Shown here: positions 22,561-34,799 of the stretch, piece by piece
Layout of the letters: every line of letters starts with the position of its first letter
Position numbering within the stretch: position 1 is the first letter of the stretch
Assembly: GCA_013399015.1 (NCBI GenBank)
Contig: VWZX01001149.1
Coordinates: 6,319-70,318, forward strand
Reading direction: 5' to 3'
Length of the DNA stretch: 64,000 bases
Source: Galbula dea
Taxonomy: Eukaryota; Chordata; Aves; Piciformes; Galbulidae
Position numbers and translations under genes: made by a program
The notes under the pieces: generated by a model
What the model saw: only the letters and a program-made list of their open reading frames with translations
What the model was told of the DNA's origin: nothing
Databases searched by the model: none

Positions 22561-23045
22561 ACTGCAGCATCCAAGAGGAACAGGACTGCCTCCCAAAGGG
22601 AACCACATCACAGGGACTAGCATGTTGAGGGATAGCCAGGATGGAAGGGGGCTGAAGAGTCAGCTCAGAGCTCTGCAGCATGTCCCATCCTGGTTCATGG
22701 GGTAGCAAAGTGTGTCCCCAACACAGACCAACAGCTGCTGTGGTTTGGAGACAACCCACAGAGCCTGATGCAAAGGGCATTGGAGCAGCAGAGGGCAGGC
22801 AGAGGTCACCACGAGAAGGCAATGGCCTGGAGAGCAAAAAGCAATTAGCAAGAGCTGAGATTTGCAGCTGGATTTGTGCAGGCTGGGAGGAATGAAACAC
22901 AAAATACCTTTGTCTATCTGGGCAAGAAAAATAGAGAGGAACTAGCTGGTAAGTCCAAGAAAAATATCTCCTTATCCTCAACATCAAGCAGCAGATGGAA
23001 GAGCTTGGGTGAAGAGCTGGGGCAACCAGGTCTCAATAGCTTGGT
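22561..23045. other. Intergenic sequence, nothing recognised
   Basis: Unique-looking sequence between the minisatellite and the next CR1 copy. Confidence 0.4.
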
Positions 23046-23049
23046 ATAA

Positions 23050-23528
23050 GAAGGACATGGACCTGGGGGAGTGGGTTCAGAGGAGGCTATGAAGGTGATA
23101 GGAGAGATGGAACCTCTCTGCTGTGAGGACAGGCTGAGAGAGTTGGGGTTGTTGAGGCTGGAGAGGGCTCCAGGGAGACCTCATTGCAGCCTTGCAGGGC
23201 TTAAAGGAGCCTAGAAGAAAGATGGGGACAGAGTTTTTAGCAGGTCCTGTTGGGTCAGGGCAAGGGCTGATGGTTTGGAACTGAAACAGGGAGATTTAGA
23301 CTAGGTAGATGAAGACATTTTCCTGACTGTGAGGGTGGGGAGGCACTGGCCCAGCTTGCCCAGAGAAGTGGGCATGGCTCATCCCTGGCAGTGTTCAAAG
23401 CCAGGTTGGATGGAGCTTTGAGCAGCCTGCTCTAGTGGGAGGGGTCCCTGCCCATGGCAGGGGAATGGGAACTAAATGATCTTTAAGGTTCCTTCTAACC
23501 CAAAGCATTCTGTGAGTCTATGATTCTG
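23050..23528 (+). mobile_element. CR1 LINE 3' end
   Basis: Contains acatggacctgggggagtgg, ctgagagagttggggttgtt, agaagtgggcatggctcatc and a tail ending gcattctgtgagtctatgat. Confidence 0.9.
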
Positions 23529-23568
23529 TCTTGCTGCAAGGCCTGAGGGCATGAACCTGCCCATGGCA

Positions 23569-23675
23569 CTGGGAGGAGAGGAGAGGAGAGGAGAGGAGAG
23601 NAGGAGAGGACAGGAGAGGAGAGGAGGAGGAGAGGAGGAGAAGAGAAGGAGAGGAGAGGAGGAGAGGAGAGGGCT
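23569..23675 (+). repeat. (GGAGA)n microsatellite with a single N
   Basis: Purine-only GGAGA and GGAGGA repeats of about 100 bases. The N at 23601 lies inside the array, so the array length is unreliable. Confidence 0.9.
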
Positions 23676-23679
23676 GAGT

Positions 23680-25930
23680 GGTCCTTGCTGCCAACAACTC
23701 AGTTTTCAATCAACCTCGGGATTTTGGAGGGCTGTTGCTCAAGAAAAAAAGAACATGGAAAGCCAAGGAGGGCCAAAGGAAATGGACAACAGGAGGGTTA
23801 TGATTAAGTGACTTCAACACATATCCTTTAAAACCTCAGATCTACTCTGGGAGCTCTTTGGGGAGAGGAATGTAAGGCTGACCCTGCTGGCTTGCACTTC
23901 AGGTCTCTGTAGCTTGTCTCCACCAGCAGACACTAGCTGGGATTCAGGGAATGAGTCCAAGGATGAGGAAAGTCAGAACAACCTCAACTGATGATGGTCA
24001 GCAGTCACCAGGAGCCAACCCAGCCCCTCTGAATTCACCTACCCCTTTTCTGAGGTGACCACCACCCCTCAGCAAAGAGCTTGAGGGTTTAGCCATGGGT
24101 GGGAAACCCACTTTATAGGGGCAGGGGACATGTTGGGGTGTCCTCCTAGAGCCCCCACAGCATTGCCAGGTCATGGGGGAAGGGCTGGGAAGAGCAACCC
24201 CCTGGCTCCACTATGGCTACAGCAGGACATGGCTTGCCAGGAGAATAGTTGAAGCTCTGCCATGGGGAGCTGGGGGTGGTTGGCTGTGCTGGGAAGCCCT
24301 TCCCTGGGAATGGGACTAGGAGATAAAGTCAAATATCTGAGATCTCATCCCAGCTGGAGCTGAGTCCTTAAAATGGACTGTGCTCTGCTCCTGGCTGGGA
24401 TGATGGAAGAGAGAAGTTCCTCCTGGTGAAGAATCCCAGCTTTCTCTCTTCACTCAGCCCAGGCATCATTTTGGTGACCTGTGTGTCACCCTCAGCATCT
24501 CACTGCCTTGCTGCAGGCAAGCCAAGGAGAGGGGCTAGGATCTGGCTGTGCTTTGTCACCCAGAGCCCTCTCTGCTTTGGGGTGGCACCTGAGAAGCCAC
24601 CAGGACTTCCCAAGCCATGAATCAAGGGGGATTTCCTCCAGCCTCTGCAGCACTCTCCTGTGGTGACACAGCCTGAATCATGCTCCTTGTCCTCCAATTT
24701 CACTTTCCATGGCTTAGTCTGGCTTGGTCCTGACCTGCTCTGCCCCCAGGGAGATCCCCATTTGACCATTTCAAGCACTGGGGACAATCCCTGTGGGGCA
24801 TCCCAGCCTCCCTACAACCAGGCAAGGGGAGTGGGGGACCTGTCTGGCTTTGAGGCAGGAAGCCCCATGGCCACCAGTTGCAAACTGGGAGGAAGGACTG
24901 GGTGTCCCTCTGGATGGATGGAGGGATGGATGGGGAGAGGCAAGGCTGGATACCAGCCCTGTCTTGCCCTACACTGTTGCAGTTGGTCTCTGCTGCAGGT
25001 AACAGCCTTGGTCTCAGAAGTTGATGGCCATCCTGATTGTCCTCAGGGCTGGTGAGGGTGCCACCCAGGAGATCATCCATCTCCAGATGGGTGCTGGACT
25101 CTCTGAGCCTTTTGGGAGCATACTCTAAGCCCTGTTCCAACATTCAACTGCCCAAAGCTGTGGCATCGTGGCCCAGTTAGCAGCCACCAACGTCCTCAGC
25201 TCCTAGTGCAAAGCATGGGGTGAAGATAAATGAACAAGTTGGGTGGCTGGTGGCTTTTTCTTCATGGATTCTGGGTTTTGGTTCTCCCTTGGGGACAAGG
25301 ACCAGTGGGAACATAGAGTAGCACTGCCCAAGAGCCAGCTGATACCTAGGGACACATGAATGTCACAGCCAGCTCTGATGTGGAGCCTCAGCTTTTACCA
25401 GCACATAATTAAGACTTGGAGGAAGACTCTGGTGAGGAGCTCAGCCTGTCCTCTGCAGAGAGGAAGAAGAAATGAAGCAGGTTCCTGCTTGCACCCAGAG
25501 CTCTGCTGCCTCCTCCTGACCCGAGGGGAAGAGCATGAGGCTGCAGGAGAGGCAGAGGGGACCTGGAGCTCCTGGGATTTGTCCTTTTGGGGTCTTCAGG
25601 TGGCATCCATGTCCACTGGATGAGGGTTGGGCATTAGAAGGTTGCAAGCTCATATTTTTCCTGCTCTTCATTAAGGGTAGAAGAGGGAGGAGGCACCATG
25701 CCACAGGGGGACACAAGGAGGAAGGATGAGCACCAGCAGGGTGGAGACCATTGCAGAGGATGGTGGCCAGCAGGTCACACTGCAGTTTCCTTCACTGGGG
25801 AGGTGGGAGTTGGCACCATGTGTCCTTTCAGGAGCTGTGATCCTCCCAGGGAGCTAGTGAGGGTTTAGGGAGACACAAGGTGGTTTAACAGCAGGGAGAT
25901 GTGGAAGCCCAGCGAGGGTTCAGGAGGAGG
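23680..25930. other. Intergenic sequence, nothing recognised
   Basis: A 2.2-kb CR1-free stretch with a short (GGAT)n run near 24911-24935. No gene, RNA gene or repeat family is recognised. Confidence 0.4.
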
Positions 25931-25935
25931 TAGGA

Positions 25936-26715
25936 TTAGAATCAGACAATAGTTTAGGTTGGGATGGATCTTAAGGTCCACCACTGCCCTGGGCAGCCTG
26001 GGCCAGGCCTTGACAACTCTTTTGGGGAAGAAATTGTTCCTGATACCAAGCCTAAACCTCCCCTGGTGCAATTTGAGGCTGATTCCTCTTGCCCTATCAC
26101 CTGGGAAAAGAGAACAACCCCCACCTCAGCACAACCTCCTGTCAGGGAGTTGGAAAGAGTGAGAAGGTCTCCTCTGAGCCTCCTCTTCTCCAGGCTAACC
26201 AAGCCCAGTTCCCTCAGCTGCTCCTCACAACACTTGTGCTCTAGACCCTGCACCACCTTCCTTGCCCTTCTCTGGACACACTCCAGCACCTCAAAGTCCT
26301 TCCTAGAGTGAAATTGAATCCAGGATTTGTGGAGTGGCTTCACCTGTGCCCAGTCCAGGAGGCTAATCCCTGCCCTAGTCCTTCTTAGTCACCTGGCCAC
26401 ACTGCTGCCTCATCTCCAGCTGCTGTCAACCAACACCCCCAGGTCCTTTTCCCCTGGGCAGCTTTCCAGCCACTCTGCCCCAAGGCTGGAGCATTCATGA
26501 GGTTGTGACCCAAGTGCAGGACCCAACACTTGGCCTCGTTGAACTTCATCCCATGGATCCAGCCTATCCAGATCTGTCTGCAGAGCCTCTCTACCCTCCA
26601 GCAGATCAACATGCCACCCTACCTGGTGTTGTCTGCAAACTGACTGGAGATGCACTTGATCCCCTCATTCAGATCATTGATAAAGGTATTAAAGAGAATA
26701 GACCCTAAGATACAA
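25936..26715 (-). mobile_element. CR1 LINE extending into reverse transcriptase, minus strand
   Basis: The 3' end (gtttaggttgggatggatct, tggggaagaaattgttcctg) is followed by the upstream region that encodes the RT C-terminus. In the minus-strand frames the residues VERLCRQIWIGWIHGMKFNE and WHVDLLEGREALQTDLDRLD are visible in two different frames, so the ORF is frameshifted and dead. Confidence 0.9.
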
Positions 26716-29059
26716 TCTGCTCCCTGGTGAGAAGCTGGAGAGTCCCAGCCTGCCAGCTATGCCTGTAGGCAGCTGCCAGCAGCAGGTCTGGTTCCTCTGC
26801 AATGAAGCTGAGCTATTGCCTTGGCTCCAGCCCTGCTGTGCTCTGGTTTGGGCAGGTCCATGGGGACCTGGCTGGTGCTAATCTCTTTAAGCTCTCCAAT
26901 ATCCTCTTCTTGGCTGTAGTTAAAAGAGAGAGGTTGAAATTGAACCTGAAGGTGATGATTGCTGGAAGGGAACGAGGAGACACCCACATTTCAGCCTCTA
27001 TGTACTGACAAAGGGAGGAGAGGACATTTGTCACCTCCTCAGCTTCTGGGTCCATGGGGATGAGGTGTCTCCAAAAGGCTTAGCCAAAAGAAGCCCCACA
27101 GAACCCACACACTGCCACAGAAAAGGTAAGAAATGGCCAAGTGTTGGCCATGTCACTGCCCTACCACTGTCCCCTGCTCTGGGAGCTGCCCCAGGCTGGG
27201 AGACTCTGGCTCCTGCCCATGGACACAGTTCCAGCTTTGCTCCTGAAAGCACTTACAGTTATTTTTGGGCAGTAACTGACTTTCCAAATATTTGCCTTGG
27301 TGTTAGTGTCTGGCCCCTGCTCACAGCTCTCTGCTGTGCAAAGCTGAACTCTCCCAGCACCAGCATCTTTCACCCAGTCCCATGGTACCTCCACCTTCAG
27401 GATCTCAACTCCACCCATGGACCACTTCTCCCACCCACCTCCCCACAGCAGGTCTAGGGTCCACAGAGCATCTATCTCTTCAGGGCAACCCAGCCCTCCA
27501 GACTTCTCACTTTCTCCACAGGGGTCACTCACAAGCCCAGCCATGGGAGAGAAGACTCTGAGACACACAGGTCCAAAGGGGCCTTAGAAGATGCTCCCTA
27601 TACTCCACCAAGAAGCTCTGCTGTCCACTCTCCTCCAGGCAGGACTGTGCATGGAGCAAGGGTGGGCCAGGGCCACCACAGCTTCCATCCCTGACAGCCT
27701 GCTTCAGCCCTGGGTACAAGAAGCCACAGCAACAGGTCCATGGCTTTGCCTTCATTAGGGGTCCAGCTTTTGACTCTTGATGGGTCCCTGGGCAGAGTGA
27801 GAGCAGCCTGTGAGCTTGGGTAGCTGCCAGCAGAGAACAACACCACCAGGTTGAGCGATAGAACTATTTGTGTTGCAAGCAAGCCAAGAAATCCCCAATC
27901 GATGGAGCAAAGGCCCCTGCCCACCTCCCCACCCTGCTGCAGAGCTGAACATCACCCTCCAGGGCTGAAGCAAAGCTGGGAACCTTCTCAGCACAGCCCC
28001 CACCAAGGAACCAAGCCATGTGTTACCACCAAGGGCTGAATCATGGTGTTGCAGCCACTCTTTCAACATCCAGCAGGCGTTTGGCAACCCCAGGGGCTAT
28101 TAATAGAGCTGGGCTGTTATCCCTGGGCCCCATGCTGTGCTGGAGAGGGCTGAGCAAACTCTAAGGGAGGTGAAATGTTGAGTTTACCTAAGGAGAGGTT
28201 CTAGTGAATGGGGAAAGAACCTGGCAGAGGAGAAGGAACTGGAGCTGTGGCCTCTACCTCCTTATCGCTTCCCCGCGCTGGCTGCACCAAGCCAGGAGAG
28301 AACAATGAACAATGGAGGCAGCAACGTGGCGCCGAGGACCTGCACCCTCTGCTCTCTTCCCCACCTCCCAGGGGCTCCTGCTCTTCAGGGAGGGAGGAAA
28401 GATACTCTGAAGGGATTTGTCATGGGATGGTCCATGGTGGTTGCTGTTCTTCCAGCCTGCTCTTTGGCTTCATCCCTTTGGTGGGTAGGAGCGTTTCCTC
28501 CAGCAGCCGGTGGCAGGAGCAGTGAGGTGCCTGCATGGACACCCCCATTTTGGAGACAGAGCAGGATGATCTAGCCATGGGTGTAGGCCCAGAAGGACAT
28601 GCTTCCCTGCTGGGAAGGGAAAACACACAAAGAAGGTGTTCTGTGAGGAGCTGGTTGGGGCTGCTCACCCCAGCTCCATCTTGATCCCCAGCTCTGGGAG
28701 GATGGAGCCAGTGGTACCCTTGAGACCCAAGCCCTGCCTGTACTGAGCATGGGGTAGAAGAGGTGGAGACCCCATCAGGGTCACCCTGCTAGCTACCATA
28801 GGGAGCATGGAGTTGGGTGCTGTGGGGATCTGCCCTGGGCCTACAGCAGGAGCAAGGCTGTGTTTTTAACAATGGAAGCAGCAGGCAGAAGATCCACCCT
28901 AGGCAATGAGGAAACTCATCCTGCCCAGCCCCCACCCCTTATCTCACATCCCAGTTCCATCCTGCCCCTGCACCCTCCCTTCCCCAGCACAGCTCCTCTG
29001 CCACCTCCAGCCATGCCAATTCAGCACCAACCACTTCCCGTCCCACCCCCAGACCAAAC

Positions 29060-29082
29060 ATCTGTCTGTCTGTCTGTCTCCA
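29060..29082 (+). repeat. (CTGT)n microsatellite
   Basis: Five tandem CTGT units. Confidence 0.9.
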
Positions 29083-29449
29083 GTTTCCCCTCAGGTGACT
29101 CCTCACCCCCATGCTCAAGCCACCAGCCTTGCCCCAAAATGTCAAGCAGTGAGGTCATTGGATGGGCTCAGAAAGCTCATTTGGGTCTGGGCCATCATGG
29201 ACCCCCCCCAAGGCACAGCTGAGCCATGGGACCTTCCTCCCATCCCTTTGGACAATGCCAAGGGCATGAGGATCACAACCCCAGGGTACCAGGATAGTTT
29301 GCACCACCCTTGGAATCCCTCAAGGATGGGCTGAGGTCTGGTTGTCCACCTGCCCAAGGTGATTCAAGAAAGCCTCAGCAGGAGACCAGCTTCACCCAAC
29401 AACTCCAGGCAAACAGCCTCAACCTTGGCTCCATCACTGCTGGTAGGAC

Positions 29450-29540
29450 CTCCTGGCCAGGGAGGGTTCTCCATGGCCAGGGAGGGTGCCCCATGGCTAG
29501 TGAGGGTACCCCATGACCAGGGAGGGTGCTTCATGGCAGA
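29450..29540 (+). repeat. Short minisatellite, 20-21 bp unit, four copies
   Basis: Four copies of ccatggccagggagggtgcc with a few substitutions. Confidence 0.85.
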
Positions 29541-30075
29541 GATCATGGCCAAACCATGCTGGAGAGGAATGTTCCCTGCTGGATGGCAGCAGGGAGAACA
29601 TCTCTAGGCCAGGCTGGAGCAGCAACTGGGTCTGATCTCCACCACCATCCCTCAACCCTGCCAGACCCCTTGTCCCTGCACAGCTCCAGGCCCTGATGAG
29701 CCCAGGAGACACCAGCCAGCCAGGCCACCAGGTCTATGTCCTGCTTCACATCCTGGGAGAGCTGCCAGGAATCCCTGGCATGGCAGCTGCTTGCACACAG
29801 GCAGATGTGTCCTTCCCATGCCCCTGCTCCTGCCTTCCAGCATCTCCCTCCTGAGAGCAATGTCCTCTCCTGTCTCCTCCCAGCTACAGCCTTCTCTTCA
29901 GCCAGCCTGGAGCTGTATCTCTGTGGTAGAACCAGATGAGAGCCTGGCCACAGACTGGGCTTACTGGCAGGGACTGTGGCCATCAGGTCCAGAACTGTGG
30001 TCATTGGTGGTCCAGGATGGGCTGAGAAGAGCTGATCTGAAAAAGTCACCTCCCACCACAAGGACTTGTCTTTAC

Positions 30076-30345
30076 TAGAATCACAGAATGCTTTGGGTTG
30101 GAAAGGACCTTCAAAGGTCATCTAGCTCCAACCCCCCTGCCATGGGCAGGGATGCCACCCACTAGACCAGGTTGCCCAGGGCCACATCCAGCCTGGCCTT
30201 GAACACTGCCAGGTTTGGGGCAGCCACAACTTCTCTGGGCAAGCTGTGCCAGTGCCTCATCACCCTCACAGTGAAGAAGGGTTTCACCATCCTCCCTTTG
30301 CTCCAAGGGTGAAGGAGCTGACAGCTTCTCTCTCTCCCACAGGTT
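30076..30345 (-). mobile_element. CR1 LINE 3' end, minus strand
   Basis: Reads agaatcacagaatgctttgg, gttggaaaggaccttcaaag, ccaccactagaccaggttgc-like, ctctgggcaagctgtgccag. Confidence 0.9.
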
Positions 30346-30689
30346 GGAGGAGATCTAGCAGACACCTAGCAGTGGGAACATGCCAGCTCTGGAGTCAGCT
30401 GGCACTGAACACCTGAGGGCAGCAAATGGCCTGGGAACCTCCATCCTACAACCAGGTCTCCATGGCTTTGATGTTCCTCAGTCCACCAGCAGCCCTTGGC
30501 CCAACTATGCAGTAGGCATCTCCAAAAGCTTCCCTCAAAAAGCTCTTTGAACCTGGAAAACACAAGGTGCACCCTTCATGTGCCCTCCTCACCCTGATGC
30601 TGCAAGCCTTCCTCCCTCTGAACTGATGATGGTGGCTCTGAAGGACTCCTCATGGGTGGTGAATGACTGGTCAGACCACACTGGAAGGG

Positions 30690-31612
30690 ACTGGGAGGGC
30701 TACTGAGAGGCACTGGGATATACTGGGAGGCACTGGGAGGCAGGGATCCACCTTTCATTAGATGGAAACTTGAAAAGGAGTGATGGTGGTGGCTTCATGT
30801 GAGACCAGTAAGGCATGGGGTTATACTGGGAAGGGAATTTGGGTATACTGGGAGTACTGGGAGGCACTGGGAGGGGACTGGTATATACTGGGAGGCACTG
30901 GGAAGGAAGGATCCAAGCTCATATTGGAGAGGAACTTCCTTGGGAGAGATGGCAATGACTTTCTCCAAGACCAGTAAGGCACTGGCTTGGACTGGAAGGC
31001 ACTGGGAGAAGAACCAGGAGCACTGGGAGGGGCACTGGGATGCACTGGGAGCCACGGGGAGACACTCAGAGTGGCACTGAGATCCACTGAGGGGGATGTT
31101 GGAGGGCACTGGAAGGGCACTGGGAGGGTTACTGGGAGCATTGGGAGGCACTGGGACATACTGGAAGGCACTGGGAGGGAGGGATAAAACTGCAAAGGGA
31201 GAGGTGATGGTGGCTTCATGTGAGACCAGTAAGACACTAGGCTAAACTGGGAAGAGCACTGGGATGGACTGTGAGCACTGGGAGATGCACTCAGAGGCAC
31301 TGGGATATACAGGGAGATGCTGGGAGGGAGTGGGATGAACCCAAAGAGGTGTTGGGGGAGGACTAGGAGGGACTGGGAGAGGTGTTAGGGGGGACTGGGA
31401 GTGACTGGGAGGGGTGTTGGAGGAGACTGGGAGAGATTGGGAGAGGTGCTGAGGAGCACTGGAAGATGCTTTGGGAGAAACTGGGATGTACTGGAAGGCA
31501 CTGGGAAAGAAGGCTCCAACCTGGTCATCAATGGAAACCTCCATGGGAGAGATGGTGATGCCTTCAACTGAGACCAGTAAGGCACTGGGAGGGGCACTGG
31601 GATATACTGGCC
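30690..31612 (+). repeat. Two-level minisatellite built on CACTGGGAGGN
   Basis: Short units of about 10-12 bases (cactgggaggg, atactgggagg) form arrays that are broken four times by a non-array spacer of about 75 bases ending gagaccagtaaggcactgg. The spacers lie near 30735-30815, 30908-30985, 31170-31240 and 31503-31590. The spacing grows from left to right (about 175, 260 and 335 bases). Minus-strand frames through the array read Ser-Gln-Pro-rich low-complexity sequence and are not genes. Confidence 0.85.
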
Positions 31613-31614
31613 TG

Positions 31615-32220
31615 GAGAAATCCCTATTGGTTCAGATAACAACTTCAATGGGTTTGCTCTCCAGGACAAACCCAGAACCCTTTGAGGTTTGGGGCTTTTG
31701 GGGGTGTGTGTGTCATCATTTTATCTTCTGATCAACCACTGATATTGAAACATCCCCTGAAGGGCTCCCCAAAATCCAGGCCAATGCCCCCCTCCTTTGG
31801 AGGAAGGCTGAGATACAAAGGACCATCAAAAGAAGAGATTTGGGCTGAAGCCTTCAATAGTCTCTACCCTATCTGTCAGGAAATCAATCAGCTCTTCAGC
31901 TCAGCCTGCACCACCCTGGACCTGTGGAGATAAGAGCTGGGGCTGCTTTACACAGCCATGGCTTTGAGGGTTAGATGGTTAAGGAAGGAGCTGATAGCAT
32001 CAGTGTTCTTTGTGATTTTTGTCTTGCCTCAGCATCAGCTTCTGCTGAGACAGAGAGAAGTGGGAGATGAGCCCAAAAGCCCTCAGCTGGCACTGGTTGC
32101 CTTCCACTCTTCTGCCTTTGAAAGTTGGGTGCAGGATGGTTCCCAGTGGGGGACATCCTGGAGAGAGGCTCCCCTGCACTTGCAGCTGTCCTCCAGCTCC
32201 AGAGCCCTCCTTCAGAGAGT
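31615..32220. other. Intergenic sequence, nothing recognised
   Basis: No exon or repeat family is recognised. Confidence 0.4.
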
Positions 32221-32224
32221 GGGG

Positions 32225-32625
32225 GAGTCACAGAGTGCTTTGGGTTGGGACTTATTCAAAGTCATCTACTGCAACCCCCCTGCAGTCAGCAGGGACATCT
32301 GCAGCTACAGCAGGTTGCTCACAGCCCCAACCAACCTGAGCTGGGATGGTTCCAGGGATGGGACATCTCCCACCTCTCTGGGCAACCTGGGATAGGGTCT
32401 CTCCACCCTCAGCATCCAAAATTCCACCCTTCTATCTAAACCAAATCTCTCCTCTTTTAATTTCAAACCACCACCTCTTGTCCTGTCACTCCAGGCTCTG
32501 CTAACAAGTCTGTCTCCATCTTTCTTCTAGACCCCTTTAAGTCTTGCAAAGCCACAAGAAGGTCTCCCTGGAACCTTTCCTTCTCCAGGCTGAAGAAGCC
32601 CATAGCCATTCCAGACTCTCCCATG
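32225..32625 (-). mobile_element. CR1 LINE 3' end, minus strand
   Basis: Contains tcacagagtgctttgggttg, cagcaggttgctcacagccc, gatgggacatctcccacctc and ggtctccctggaacctttcc. Confidence 0.9.
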
Positions 32626-32807
32626 GCTTTGGTGGCAACATTCCAGCAGCAGTTCAGAGAGGCAAGAGAATTTTGCAGCCCTAAGCAAGAGGTGGCACTG
32701 ACCTCTAGTGACAAGCTCCTGCCCCGATGGTGTGCAGGAGAAAGGCTGGGATGGGGAAAGGATGCAGGAGAGCAGGGCTGTGGGAATGCTCCATGTCTTG
32801 CTGGATC

Positions 32808-33000
32808 ATGGAATCGTTTTGGATTGAAGAGACCTTTCAGATCATGGAGTCCAACTGTTAACCCAACACTGCCAGGTCACCACTAACCCATGACCCTCAG
32901 CACCACAACTCCATGGCTTTGAAACCCCTCCAGGGATGGTGACTCCACCACTGCCCTGGGCAGCCTGAGCCAAGGGACTTGACAAGGAAAGGATTCTTCT
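32808..33000 (-). mobile_element. CR1 LINE 3' end, minus strand
   Basis: Reads catggaatcgttttggattg, gatcatggagtccaactgtt, ccagggatggtgactccacc, actgccctgggcagcctgag. Confidence 0.88.
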
Positions 33001-33234
33001 TGACTCCTGGGGGAGTGTACCCCTAGGGCTGCAGCCATCCCAGCCCAGGACACCAACCTCTCCACTCCCCAAACTGTGCCCAAAACAGATGCAGGTTGAT
33101 TGGACTTGAGATAGAATTTAAGACAAGCCTAAATATTGCACTACACCAGCATCAAGTGGGAGAGTGAGGTGGTGGAATCCTTAGAGACAGGATGGGAAAT
33201 AACCAATGTACAGCTCATAGAGGCAGCAATGTGC

Positions 33235-33805
33235 CCTTGTGGCCAAGGCCAATGGTCTCCTGGGGTGCATGAAGAAGAGTGTGGCCAGCAGGTCCAGGGA
33301 GGTTCTTCTCCTGCTCTACTCTGCCCTAGTCAGGCCACAGCTGGAATAGTGTGTCCAGTTCTGGGCCACTCAGTTCAAAAGAGACAAGGAACTGCTGGAG
33401 AGAGTCCAGCAGAGGCCAGGAAGATGCTGAGGGCACTGGAGCAGCTCTGGCAGGAGGAAAGGCTGAGAGCCCTGGGGCTGCTTAGCCTGCAGAAGAGCAG
33501 CCCCAGAGGGGAGCTGCTCAAGGCTCAGCAAGAGCTAAAGGACAGAAGGCAAGAGCCTGGGGCCAGACTCTGCTCAGTGGTGCCGAGGGACAGCCCAAGG
33601 GGCACTGGGCACGAACTGGAAGCCAGGAGAAGCTTGTTTGGTGTGAGGGTGTTGGAGGCCTGGCCCAGGCTGCCCAGAGAGGCTGTGGAGTCTCCTCCAA
33701 GCCCAGCTGGAGGTGATCCTGGGCAAGCTGCTGGGGGTGCCCCTGCTTTAGCAGGGGGTTGGACTGGATGATCCCCAGAGGTCCCTTCCAACCCCAACCA
33801 GTCAG
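33235..33805 (+). mobile_element. CR1 LINE 3' end
   Basis: Contains ggtgcatgaagaagagtgtg, gtcaggccacagctggaata, agaagagcagccccagaggg and gcagggggttggactggatg. It is close to the copies at 2135, 12440 and 35300. Confidence 0.92.
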
Positions 33806-33809
33806 TGTT

Positions 33810-34795
33810 GGTGTAACAAGCTCATAAAGCAGAGAGGACTGACAGGAACTCATGGAGGATCTGGTTTCACCCTGACCTACTCCTTCCCTTGGGAATACTC
33901 AGCTGCACAGCAGGCTCTGACCTGCCTACAACAGTTTATTCCTTTAAATACATATATTTTGGCTCTCAGCCTGTCACTAAGTCCGAGAATGGTCTGTTTC
34001 AATTAAAAGCTTCATGGAAAGCCCAGAACTAATGGTCTATTTCTGGGCATGTCAAAATACTCCCAAGCATGTGGGCAGCTTGCAGGATGAGAAATTCAGA
34101 CTTAACAATGCTGTCAGCAGCTCCTCACCATCAATTTTTCCCCTCCTCAGTAAGTTCAGAGCCATAAGGAGAAGGATCTGATCCTCCTGGCACTTCTCAG
34201 CAGTGGAAGAGAGCAGATGTTTACTGAAGGGGATGGGAAGATCACCATGGCATGGCTGGGATGAAACAAAGCTCCCTCCTGACTTGCCTGCAGGCTCAGG
34301 TCCTCCAGAAAGGAAGGACAGACCTTTTGCTGTCCCCACAAGATGGGCAGAGGCTGGAAAGCCATTTCCCCAGGGCCTGCATCTCCCCCATGTAGATAGG
34401 GATGTGAAGCAGCTCCATCCCACCTGGGGTCTGTCTCCAGCCCTGCCAGCCTTGCCCTTCCTCTCCTTCCCCTCCAATCCAAAGCTCTGGGCTTTCTGCA
34501 GACCTCCCTCCTTCAACCATCCCCAGCTCAGGAGGCACCAACCTCACTGCTGGCACTGAAAGCAAAGAAAATTGAGGCTGCAAATAAACCCCTGGGCTTC
34601 TAACCAAGAAAATGCCAGCACTGAGCAAAGCCATCTTCCAACCTGCCTGCCTTTGGGATTTGCTGGCAGATTCCTGTCCCAGCTATTCCTGGTTGTTGTG
34701 ATGACCTGAGCTCTGGCTTTTGTAATAAAATGGCTTTAACCACATACTTTTCTTACCCTCTGAGGAGGAACATGCTCACAAATTAGGTTCACAAG
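33810..34795. other. Intergenic sequence, nothing recognised
   Basis: No exon is recognised. A reverse-strand AATAAA (TTTATT at 33935-33940) is a weak, distant candidate for the TXNDC16 poly(A) signal. Confidence 0.4.
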
Positions 34796-34799
34796 TCAG

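Larger units (their letters stand above)
26720..30070. other. Intergenic sequence, long CR1-free stretch
   Basis: No gene is recognised. A CpG-containing patch near 28265-28345 includes a doubled SOX-like motif (28301-28315). A (TCTG)n run lies at about 29060-29082 and a short 20-bp minisatellite at 29450-29540. Confidence 0.4.

Noticed and set aside
28331..28350. tggcgccgaggacc as a retroviral primer-binding site
   Set aside because: No LTR, TG...CA termini, polypurine tract or gag/pol-like frames flank it, and the match to a tRNA 3' end is short.
30690..31612. Spacer-repeat layout as a CRISPR-like array
   Set aside because: The genome is vertebrate; the repeats are degenerate minisatellite units and the spacers resemble each other rather than being unique.
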